From the NCBI GenBank assembly GCA_003140785.1, contig PLKY01000010.1, positions 16,684-31,404 of the forward strand: a stretch of 14,721 nt of DNA, written 5' to 3'. The notes below the pieces were generated by a model. It did no database searches, was not told where the DNA came from, and saw only the letters and a program-made list of their open reading frames with translations. The translations under genes were made by a program, and so were the position numbers. Of this stretch, positions 6,841 through 13,723 are shown in pieces. Numbering within the stretch: position 1 is the first letter of the stretch; each line of letters begins with the position of its first letter. The DNA is from Acidobacteriaceae bacterium (GTDB lineage Bacteria; Acidobacteriota; Terriglobia; Terriglobales; Acidobacteriaceae).

Positions 6841-8256
6841 ATGAACCCTTTCATTGCTGCCTTTATCTGCATCTGCGGGATCGCGGGACTTTTCTATCTT
6901 GATCGAGACAGGACCGTCCGCACATCCAAGGCTCTGTGGTTGCCGACCATCTACTTGTGGATTGTTGGATCCCGCCCTATTTCGTATTGGTTTGGTGTCA
7001 CAGCCTCTAATTCCCTGATTGTCCAGTCTGACGGCAGCCCGATCGATGCCGCAATCTTTGCGCTCCTCTTGGCGGCTGCCCTTGTGGTCCTGATTCAGCG
7101 CCGGCAACGGACATTTGCCTTACTAATGCCAAACTGGCCGATTGTAGTTTACTTCTTTTACTGTCTCGTCAGCGCCGCCTGGTCTTATCATCCAGATATC
7201 GCGGTCAAACGCTGGATCAAGGCTACAGACGACCTGGCGATGGTGCTAATCGTTGTTACGGATCCACGGCCAGCCGCGGCTTTAAGACGCCTTGTCTCGC
7301 GAGTCGGCTACATTCTGCTGCCTTTCTCATTGCTCTTTATCAAGTATTTTCCTCTCCTTGGACGCGGATATGCCCCTAACGGGATGCTGATGAATACCGG
7401 CACAACATCGAACAAGAATGTTTTCGGGGTCATATTGCTCGTCGTTTCTCTATATACGCTGTGGCGGGTCATGGGTCTCTGGAGCGACAAAAAAGCAACC
7501 GATCGCCGACGGCACCTGTTTGCCCAAATTGTTCTCCTGTCATTCGGGCTCCTGTTGTTTCGGATGGCGGACTCGGCAACTTCGCTTGGCTGCTTCGCTT
7601 TTGGTGGGGGATTCATCCTCATGGCGAATCGTCGCGCGATCAAGAAGAGACCGGTTCGACTCCATGTGCTGTGCCTCGCGAGCGTCGTTGTCGCAGGAAT
7701 TATCCTTCTCGTCGGCGGAGAAGGAGTTGTGGCAAATGCACTAGGGCGACAGTCGAATCTGTCGGGACGCACGGATATCTGGGCAGCCGTGATTCCTGCA
7801 GCGCCAAACGCACTTGTTGGCGCAGGATACGAGAGTTTCTGGATAAGCCCAAATGTAGTGAAGTTTCAGCAAAGCCTGGTAGGTTGGTGGCACCCGGAGC
7901 AGCTCAACGAAGCCCACAACGGTTACATCGAAATTTACCTGAATCTTGGATGGGTAGGGGTATGCCTAATCTCATGTATCCTAATAAGTGGATATAGGCG
8001 CGGGGTAGCTGCTTTCAGGCGAAATCCATCCGTTGGCGGACTTATGCTCGCGTATATTGTCATCTCGTCGGTCTACAGTATCACCGAAGCTGGCTTCAGG
8101 TCGCCAGATCCCATATGGATCTTTCTCCTTTTGGCCATCGTCAGCTCGACGGCCATCAGCTCTGGGGTCGTTTGGGATCCAGTAACAAGAAAATCTGCGA
8201 CGGGTCCCTGGCGATATGCTGCCAAGCGACGTGTGCAGGTAGCCGTGGGAGTGTAA
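6841..8256 (+). CDS. O-antigen ligase/polymerase family membrane protein (Wzy/WaaL-like)
   Basis: A 471-residue, very hydrophobic protein with about ten predicted membrane segments. It carries the family's signatures late in the chain: SGRTDIW at 308-314, followed by a periplasmic-loop region and EAHNGYIEIYLNLGWVG at 357-373, as in the O-antigen ligase domain. TTSNKNVFG at 188-196 corresponds to the conserved Asn-rich turn before a membrane helix. Proteins of this fold either polymerise lipid-linked repeat units (Wzy) or transfer the chain to an acceptor (WaaL) on the periplasmic side of the inner membrane. With a Wzx-type flippase in the same locus, a Wzy-like polymerase is the simpler reading, but sequence alone does not separate the two. 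It starts 38 bases after the previous gene, with only a weak ribosome site. Confidence 0.88.
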   Translation: MNPFIAAFICICGIAGLFYLDRDRTVRTSKALWLPTIYLWIVGSRPISYWFGVTASNSLIVQSDGSPIDAAIFALLLAAALVVLIQRRQRTFALLMPNWPIVVYFFYCLVSAAWSYHPDIAVKRWIKATDDLAMVLIVVTDPRPAAALRRLVSRVGYILLPFSLLFIKYFPLLGRGYAPNGMLMNTGTTSNKNVFGVILLVVSLYTLWRVMGLWSDKKATDRRRHLFAQIVLLSFGLLLFRMADSATSLGCFAFGGGFILMANRRAIKKRPVRLHVLCLASVVVAGIILLVGGEGVVANALGRQSNLSGRTDIWAAVIPAAPNALVGAGYESFWISPNVVKFQQSLVGWWHPEQLNEAHNGYIEIYLNLGWVGVCLISCILISGYRRGVAAFRRNPSVGGLMLAYIVISSVYSITEAGFRSPDPIWIFLLLAIVSSTAISSGVVWDPVTRKSATGPWRYAAKRRVQVAVGV

Positions 8257-8376
8257 CGGTAGATAGTCCCCCACGAACTCTGAGATTAGAAAGCCGCGAT
8301 TTTAGATCTGATTTGTTCCGAACCATTGATGAGAGACTCCTCCGTACTGCCACTGGGACGGGATAAGTAGCCTTCT

Positions 8377-9786
8377 ATGCTGTTTGATACACCTATCTAT
8401 CTTTTATTTCTTGCCCTCATTGTTGCTGTGTATTGGCGACTGAACCTACGACGCCAAAATATTCTGCTCCTGCTCGCCAGCTACTTTTTCTATGGATGGT
8501 GGGATTGGCGCTTTTTGTTGTTAATGATCGGCTCGACGATTGTCGATTTCTTGATTGCTCGTGAAATCGAAGGAGCTTCGGATCAGGGCAAGCGCAAGAT
8601 CCTGCTGATCACGTCTCTTGTTCTCAACTTTGCAATACTGGGCTTCTTTAAGTATTTTAATTTCTTCCTCGACTCAACAGTTACAGCATTAGACGCTTTG
8701 GGAATACACGGTGTTCCACGAAACCTTCTCGCGGTTATACTGCCGCCCGGGATTTCTTTTTATACCTTTCAGGAAGTGGCGTATATCGTCGATGTGAGCG
8801 CCGGCAGGATAAGGGCGTCGCGGGATTTCGTAGAGTATGGGCTCTTTATAAGCCTCTTTCCGCATCTGATTGCGGGGCCGATTCAAAGGCCATCGCATTT
8901 GCTTCCCCAAGTTCAGACGCGACGCGTGTTCAACCCAAGTACCTTTCGAGATGGCTGCATGCTGATCTTGATGGGATTTGTGAGGAAGGCAGTAATTGCC
9001 GATAATTGCGCGCATCTGGCAAACGCGGCATTCAGTGGGGCCTTAGGGAACGATGGCTGGGCAACATGTATTGGAATTTATGCGTTTGCATGGCAGATTT
9101 ATGGAGACTTTAGCGGATATAGCGACATCGCGCGAGGGAGTGCCCAGCTCTTGGGATTTCACTTCATGGTCAACTTTCGCCAGCCATACTTAGCTTGCAG
9201 CCTGCAGGAGTTCTGGCGCCGATGGCATATCAGCCTGAGCACATGGTTGCGTGATTATCTGTATATCCCCCTCGGGGGCAGTCGAGGGGGCCCGGTAAAG
9301 ACGTATAGAAATCTATTGATCACAATGCTGCTTGGGGGTTTGTGGCATGGAGCGAATTGGACTTTCGTAGTATGGGGAGCGGTTCACGGTTGCGTCCTTT
9401 CCATTGAGCGGTGGATTTCCGGCAGCCGATTGCACGTCGCTCAGTCGACCGCCGTAAGGCGGTTTGCTGGCCGGATATTGACCTTTCACATTGTGTGTTT
9501 CTCGTGGATTTTCTTCCGCGCAGAGAATGTATCCAGTGCTTTCAACATGCTCAAGACTTTGGGCCATTTTCAATGGTCTCCTGATTACGCCGCGGCCTGG
9601 CTATTTGTGATCACTCTAAGTGGACTGGCGATGATGATGGATCTGGAAATGGAGTGGAGCGGCGGGGAATATGTGTTTCAGAACCGAATGCCAGTGCTCC
9701 GCTACAGCGCGGCTCTCATAGCGATCGCTTTGGTTACCCTATTTTCAGCAAGTGGAAATCATGCCTTCATCTACTTTCGTTTCTGA
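8377..9786 (+). CDS. MBOAT family polysaccharide O-acyltransferase (AlgI-like)
   Basis: A 469-residue multi-pass protein with the standard opening of the AlgI-type branch (MLFDTPIYLLFLAL, then LLLASYFFYGWWDWRF). Family blocks follow in order: PPGISFYTFQEVAYIVDV at 123-140, FPHLIAGPIQRP at 161-172, GDFSGYSDIARG at 243-254, then EFWRRWHISLSTWLRDYLYI at 278-297 and GGLWHGANWTF at 320-330. His324 in GLWHG matches the proposed catalytic histidine, and His284 in RWHIS the second conserved one. The protein would move an acyl group, usually acetyl, from a cytoplasmic donor across the inner membrane for transfer to the polysaccharide. The downstream SGNH gene overlaps it by 26 bases, a usual arrangement for MBOAT-SGNH pairs. 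A 120-base gap with no recognisable element precedes it; the ribosome site is poor. Confidence 0.96.
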   Translation: MLFDTPIYLLFLALIVAVYWRLNLRRQNILLLLASYFFYGWWDWRFLLLMIGSTIVDFLIAREIEGASDQGKRKILLITSLVLNFAILGFFKYFNFFLDSTVTALDALGIHGVPRNLLAVILPPGISFYTFQEVAYIVDVSAGRIRASRDFVEYGLFISLFPHLIAGPIQRPSHLLPQVQTRRVFNPSTFRDGCMLILMGFVRKAVIADNCAHLANAAFSGALGNDGWATCIGIYAFAWQIYGDFSGYSDIARGSAQLLGFHFMVNFRQPYLACSLQEFWRRWHISLSTWLRDYLYIPLGGSRGGPVKTYRNLLITMLLGGLWHGANWTFVVWGAVHGCVLSIERWISGSRLHVAQSTAVRRFAGRILTFHIVCFSWIFFRAENVSSAFNMLKTLGHFQWSPDYAAAWLFVITLSGLAMMMDLEMEWSGGEYVFQNRMPVLRYSAALIAIALVTLFSASGNHAFIYFRF

Positions 9787-10708
9787 GCGGCAGACTATTC
9801 GCGTCCGACTCGATCGCTTTACGATCGTTTTGCTCGGCACTATCGTTGTCGTCTTGGTGTTTCTTGAAGTCGTGAGCCGGGAACGATTTGATTCCTCAAG
9901 CAAGGTAGAACTGCGGGAGCTGTCAGAACGGGCGGGCGTGCTTGCTATCCGAGATTCTGCAGCGAGCAGTGATCCACATATTGTTTTGTTGGGGAACTCG
10001 CTCATGCTTGAGGGCGTTGAGGCCCCGCTCTTGAAAGCCAAGATCGAACCGGGATATGCGCCCACGACCTATTTCGTACTTGGGACGAATTATTACGATT
10101 GGTTCTATGGCCTGAAGCGCTTGTTCGCAGAGGGAATGCGACCTCGATATATCGTACTGGGGTTGAGCCCCAATCAATTGGCCACATCGGAAATCCGAGG
10201 CGACATAACTGCGCATTATTTAATTCAACAGTCGGATCTCTTTGATCTCGTGCGACAGAGTCATATGGACGCGACGAGAGCATGTGAATTCGCATTGGCG
10301 CACTATAGCGAGTTTTACAGCATCCGGGAGGTGTTCCGCGGGTACGTCATGAGCCGTGTTTTTCCCTCTGTCGCAGATTTATTGCAAAATCGGTATGCGT
10401 CCTTTCGTGAGCCAGAAGTCAGTGATTCAGTGTTCAAACCGTTAGCTGCTGGAAGGCTGGCTGCATTAGACCGATTATGCAAGATGTATGGCGCTCACTT
10501 TCTATTCGTGGTGCCACCTACCTATCAAAAAGGCGAAGAAACGATCGTAGAGGCAGGACGAGAAGGTGGAGTCACTGTGCTGTTGCCGGTAAAACGCAAT
10601 GAGTTTGATCAAAGCTACTATCAAAAAGACGGCTTTCATATGAATCAGAAAGGAGCAGAAATATTCACGGCGCGCGTTGCTGCGGAGCTTAACAAGGAAT
10701 TGCCATAA
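9761..10708 (+). CDS. Membrane-anchored SGNH-type acyltransferase/esterase partner of the MBOAT protein
   Basis: A 315-residue protein from the ATG at 9761; a GTG at 9752 would add three residues and has no better ribosome site. Residues about 19-38 form one N-terminal membrane anchor after a short basic stretch, placing the rest in the periplasm. The SGNH block I serine lies in VLLGNSLML (GNS 78-80, Ser80), and the block V Asp and His in KDGFHMN (Asp290, His293). The spacing suits the DltD/AlgX/AlgJ-like group that works with MBOAT proteins, which would receive the acyl group and place it on the glycan hydroxyl. GNS instead of GDS is common in that group. The gene overlaps the MBOAT gene by 26 bases. 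A decayed copy of its 3' end lies at 13446-13590. It is the last gene before a strand switch; the 124-base convergent gap to the next gene holds no clear terminator hairpin. Confidence 0.88.
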   Translation: MPSSTFVSERQTIRVRLDRFTIVLLGTIVVVLVFLEVVSRERFDSSSKVELRELSERAGVLAIRDSAASSDPHIVLLGNSLMLEGVEAPLLKAKIEPGYAPTTYFVLGTNYYDWFYGLKRLFAEGMRPRYIVLGLSPNQLATSEIRGDITAHYLIQQSDLFDLVRQSHMDATRACEFALAHYSEFYSIREVFRGYVMSRVFPSVADLLQNRYASFREPEVSDSVFKPLAAGRLAALDRLCKMYGAHFLFVVPPTYQKGEETIVEAGREGGVTVLLPVKRNEFDQSYYQKDGFHMNQKGAEIFTARVAAELNKELP

Positions 10709-10832
10709 TAGTTTCAGGCAAAGCCTCGTAAGAACCTGATCCGGAAGCGAAACTCACTTGGATCGAAGGGAGAAGAGATCTTCGAGAACATCATGGCTCT
10801 TCCCCCTATTATGGGCAGCTAGAATCGGCCCG

Positions 10833-12950
10833 CTATTGAACAACCGTGCCGCTTAGGTTTAGCGGTGGAGGAGGGTTGGCGCCAGAGCCTGTGCCACTCA
10901 CGAGCGGATGAGGATAAATGTACGGCGTATAGGCAAGCGTCCAAGTATTCGTGGAAGCGCACTCAAAAAGCTGCCCCTGTCCGCCGCTGCCGCTCTGGTT
11001 CCAGTTTCCCTGATCCGTCGCAAAGTAACCAACACCCGTTGTGCAGCTCGTGGGGCGGTCTGCCAGTGTACCGAATCCAACTCCGCAGCTATAGCCGCCA
11101 CTTCCGTAATTGCAGGTGGTCGAACCGTTGAATGGACTCGTCGGCGAAGTCTGCACGTGGGGCGACCCAAGCGCGTTGTCAGTGAAGAATTCCCGGTTCG
11201 CCTGTGCGGGAGGGGAGTAGGAAGTGTTGATCTCGATTCCGCCCGTAATGGCGGGCGCGGCATCGTCCCACTCGTAAATCGGGTCAAGCACTTCGTTAGC
11301 AGGCCCCGGTGCGCCGCTGGAATTGAGCACCGCCGGATACCCGGATAGCAGCGCTCCAGGACCTCTGGCCACACCGTCAAGGCAGGACTTCGAGCGCCGA
11401 ATCATGTAGCTGTCGCCCGAAGCGGCGCTGATGGCCGTGCCACCATTGACGTAACCGTGAGGTGACTGCGACACACTAAGGGAATTAGACCCATTACTTT
11501 GGATGATCGACACCCATCCCTGTGTGGTATCCCAGATAGAGTAGGGGTACCCATCGCTAGGATTCGACCACTGATTCGACGTCCATCCAGGCGAGCCGCT
11601 ATCGACAATTGAGGTTCCACTGGTCCCTCCGCCCATAGTTCCGGAGTAGTAGGATGTACCATCGTTCTGATCGAATGCTCCATAAGCATTGCCGGAAGCT
11701 GCACCACCGCAACTCCCAAACCCATCTGTCGCAAAGCCATCGCCCATGATGCGATAGGTGGCGAGACCGATCACTTCCTTCCAGTTGGTGCCGCTGCCCG
11801 TCACCGTGCCTGTGTTGCCGAAGATAAATCCCGTGCCGCCGCGAAACGAGGCGAAGTCATAACACTGATTGCCCACAGTCCCGTTGATGCAATTCATCAG
11901 GTTGCCGTAGCTCTCGACCTGCCGCATGGAGCGCGGGCGGCCATCGGTTTCGAGGCCATGCCCGCCGGTCAGGAAGAATGTGCCGTCCATCGTCGTGTGG
12001 TTGAACCGGACCACAGCTCGCCCACCGCCGATGTTGGGGAACGTCTGCTCGTTTTCCAGCAGCGGCCATAGCCCCTGATAAAGCTGATTATTCTCGACGA
12101 AAACGTTATTCGCCCCGCCAAAGGAATCCGGCTGTGCCCATGAGTTATCGCCATACTGGCCCACGCCGAGGTAGGCGGTCAGGTTCACGGAGATGAAGGC
12201 GACATGGCTCCCCGTCGCCGATGAGTTGTGATCGGTTACCCCAAAGGCGTTGTTGGCAATGATCAGGAACTCGCCAGTATTCGATCCGGTGCCGTAGGCC
12301 CACTGGCTACTGGAGTTTCCGAAGGCCACATTGTCGATCCGGAACAGCGGCATTCCGCTCGCCGTGCCCGTGCCGCTGACATGGATGGGGGTGTAAGCGC
12401 CAGATCCAGGAACAAGCGTCATGTTTTGCAGCGTGATTACGTTGCTGCTTGCCGAATACGTCGGATCGAGTTCGAACAAGATACCGGTAGCAGACGTAAT
12501 GGTCAGACAGTTGGTCCCTGCACCGAATGTGCTTGCACCCGTGTTCGGCGTGGCCCCAAGGGCTGTAATAGTGATGCTTGCGGATACAGTCAGCGTGCTG
12601 GTCCAGGTGACGGATTGAGTTCCGCTGCAAGGAATCTGGATCGTATCACCGTTCACGGCTTTGTGGGTCGGGCCATTGATGACCGCATTCACATCGGATT
12701 CGTTGGAGGAAGCAGCCGTAAAAGTTCCCTGCGCATGCGCCATGCCTGCACTCAGAAAGGAGGCAGCCAGCGCAATCAGGCCTGCCCGAAATGAGTTCCG
12801 AAGGATCGAACGTTCTTGATACGTTGGCTGGTTGTGAGAGGAGGCCGCTTGGGTGCTTTGTTTACCGGACCAGGAACCCCTTTGGCGGTCAAAGCTACCG
12901 TTGTCGGCCTTCGGACGAAGCATCCAGAAAAGTGCGGGAGGAAGATTCAT
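10833..12950 (-). CDS. Large secreted Gly/Ser/Asn-rich protein, probable parallel beta-helix (pectate-lyase-like) fold
   Basis: A 705-residue protein on the opposite strand to the polysaccharide genes. A signal peptide is clear: Arg51-Asn-Ser-Phe-Arg, a hydrophobic core (AGLIALAASFLSAG) and an AHA cleavage site at 71-73, with Q74 as the likely mature start. The mature chain is rich in Gly, Ser, Thr and Asn, has ten cysteines, and shows repeated short hydrophobic strands such as NVITLQNMTLV, LFRIDNVAFG, NVFVENNQLY and AVVRFNHTTM, spaced as in right-handed beta-helix proteins. The end is Pro-rich (ANPPPPLNLSG). No catalytic residues were identified, so lyase, hydrolase, adhesin or matrix protein are all possible. 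Fifty residues precede the signal core, and no ATG, GTG or TTG lies between Met10 and the core. AGGAG lies 13 bases before the ATG. Secretion is sure; fold moderately sure; function unknown. Confidence 0.85.
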   Translation of the reverse strand: MNLPPALFWMLRPKADNGSFDRQRGSWSGKQSTQAASSHNQPTYQERSILRNSFRAGLIALAASFLSAGMAHAQGTFTAASSNESDVNAVINGPTHKAVNGDTIQIPCSGTQSVTWTSTLTVSASITITALGATPNTGASTFGAGTNCLTITSATGILFELDPTYSASSNVITLQNMTLVPGSGAYTPIHVSGTGTASGMPLFRIDNVAFGNSSSQWAYGTGSNTGEFLIIANNAFGVTDHNSSATGSHVAFISVNLTAYLGVGQYGDNSWAQPDSFGGANNVFVENNQLYQGLWPLLENEQTFPNIGGGRAVVRFNHTTMDGTFFLTGGHGLETDGRPRSMRQVESYGNLMNCINGTVGNQCYDFASFRGGTGFIFGNTGTVTGSGTNWKEVIGLATYRIMGDGFATDGFGSCGGAASGNAYGAFDQNDGTSYYSGTMGGGTSGTSIVDSGSPGWTSNQWSNPSDGYPYSIWDTTQGWVSIIQSNGSNSLSVSQSPHGYVNGGTAISAASGDSYMIRRSKSCLDGVARGPGALLSGYPAVLNSSGAPGPANEVLDPIYEWDDAAPAITGGIEINTSYSPPAQANREFFTDNALGSPHVQTSPTSPFNGSTTCNYGSGGYSCGVGFGTLADRPTSCTTGVGYFATDQGNWNQSGSGGQGQLFECASTNTWTLAYTPYIYPHPLVSGTGSGANPPPPLNLSGTVVQ

Positions 12951-12977
12951 AAAATATGCAGAGCTCCTTTTTTAATT

Positions 12978-12990
12978 GGATCAAAGATCC
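12978..12990 (-). promoter_or_regulatory. Small inverted repeat in the leader of the secreted-protein gene
   Basis: GGATC and GATCC flank a three-base centre, giving a perfect 5-base-arm palindrome just upstream of the AGGAG ribosome site (12964-12968 on the minus strand) of the gene starting at 12950. It could be an operator half-site pair or a short 5' leader hairpin. The arms are short and chance is possible. Confidence 0.35.
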
Positions 12991-13151
12991 TATTGTGGCG
13001 TCACCGCGAAGGGGGTTCGCTGTAACGCCGGAAATGTCAACGGGTTTATACCCAGGGTCGGCTGTCCCGAGTCTAGTACTCAAGAAATGACGAGTACCAC
13101 AAACGGGTCAGAGAAACGGTTACTCAAGTCACTTTGAAACCATTGTGCAAT

Positions 13152-13166
13152 TTCCCAGTTTGGGAA
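13152..13166. repeat. Inverted repeat TTCCCA-GTT-TGGGAA
   Basis: Perfect six-base arms around a three-base centre, about 200 bases upstream of the start at 12950. It has the size of a repressor or activator site, but nothing else in the window repeats the motif, so the role is open. Confidence 0.4.
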
Positions 13167-13445
13167 TTGGGCTGCCGGCCGGATCCGATGCAGTCCAATA
13201 TGGATTTCACTTGTGGCCAAGGCAGCCATCGAAAGAGCTGTGGATTGGAACCAACTCCCCGCCGATCCCACAGAACCGTGGCCCTGCGTTTTCCAGCACG
13301 CTGAACGTAATGCGTCCAGCAAAGAGGTCGCAACGTACAATCCCGGATAGCACCGAGGTTAACATAGAACCCCGCAGCCCTTCCAATCCATGGCTGTGAG
13401 CCATTCCTGCGAGGCCTGCGTACAATAAAAAAGCCGCGCGCACGT

Positions 13446-13590
13446 GGAGTTTCTGTTTTACTACCTGTGAAAGACAATGTATTCGATGGCAGCGATTATC
13501 AAAAAGACGGCATTCATATGAACGAAAAGGGGAGCTCATATCCTCACTATGAAACTTGCGGAATTTCTGAACAGGGAATCGCCAGAGTAG
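13446..13590 (+). pseudogene. Decayed, frameshifted 3' end of a second SGNH-type gene
   Basis: The frame from 13446 reads GVSVLLPVKDNVFDG then SDYQKDGIHMNEK, matching the intact gene's GVTVLLPVKRNEFDQ then SYYQKDGFHMNQK (bases 10568 onward). At the G-run 13529-13532 the frame breaks. Dropping one G restores the match: GAHILTMKLAEFLNRESPE then TAG at 13588-13590, against GAEIFTARVAAELNKELP in the intact copy. By hand, 30 of 46 residues agree, and 60 of 84 bases before the break. The SGNH block V Asp and His are kept (KDGIH). Upstream of 13446 the similarity stops, so at least 85 percent of the gene, including the membrane anchor and the block I serine, is gone. Many differences are silent codon changes, which points to an old paralogue that decayed later rather than a fresh duplication. 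Confidence 0.85.
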
Positions 13591-13714
13591 TTTTCCTGCA
13601 ATTCGGGTTTGCACCGGATGGAACGCGCGGCTCGCGTTTGAGCAATACTCTGCGGAATGATTGGGCGGACCGAACATAATCTACCGATCATCTGGAACGG
13701 ATCCGCATCGAAAC

Positions 13715-13719
13715 GAGGA
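13715..13719 (+). promoter_or_regulatory. Ribosome binding site supporting a TTG start for the flippase gene
   Basis: GAGGA stands four bases before the TTG at 13724. The next in-frame ATG (in GMGSV) lies inside the first membrane helix, too far in to be the start, so the TTG is the best choice. Confidence 0.55.
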
Positions 13720-13723
13720 AATC

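Larger units (their letters stand above)
12951..13445. other. Gene-poor stretch upstream of the secreted-protein gene
   Basis: Nearly 500 bases in which no protein family was recognised on either strand. Several frames stay open, mainly on the minus strand, but their products look like out-of-frame translation: mixed Arg/Trp/Cys-rich runs, no motifs, no ribosome sites. The part next to 12950 must hold the promoter and leader of the minus-strand gene. A TTGACA is present on the minus strand at 13035-13040 but no good -10 box follows at the right distance. Two short inverted repeats are listed separately. The rest may be the worn remains of genes lost together with the SGNH relic that follows. 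Confidence 0.6.

Noticed and set aside
7308..7997. Open frames of 108-178 codons on both strands within the O-antigen ligase-like gene
   Set aside because: They overlap a conserved membrane protein and translate to Arg/Ser/Cys-rich sequence typical of wrong frames.
8115..8366. An 83-codon + strand frame reaching into the gap before the MBOAT gene
   Set aside because: Mostly overlaps the end of the preceding gene; no ribosome site and no recognisable product.
10709..10832. Possible bidirectional terminator between the convergent SGNH and secreted-protein genes
   Set aside because: Only imperfect pairing between GGGAGAAGAG and CTCTTCCCC across a long loop, and no following T-run on either strand.
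12228..12794. A 188-codon + strand frame opposite the secreted-protein gene
   Set aside because: Arg/Gly/Cys-rich antisense shadow of a gene with a convincing signal peptide and mature chain; no motif of its own.
13035..13040. TTGACA on the minus strand as a -35 box for the secreted-protein gene
   Set aside because: At 16-18 bases downstream the sequence is C-rich with no -10-like hexamer, so a promoter cannot be supported.
13207..13677. A 156-codon minus-strand open frame across the gene-poor stretch
   Set aside because: It runs antisense over the SGNH relic, which has a clear homology-based frame on the other strand; its own product shows no family features.
13467..13679. A 70-codon + strand frame starting at GTG 13467 taken as a small gene
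   Set aside because: The GTG is an internal valine codon of the relic (the match begins upstream at 13446), and the part after 13532 is out of frame.
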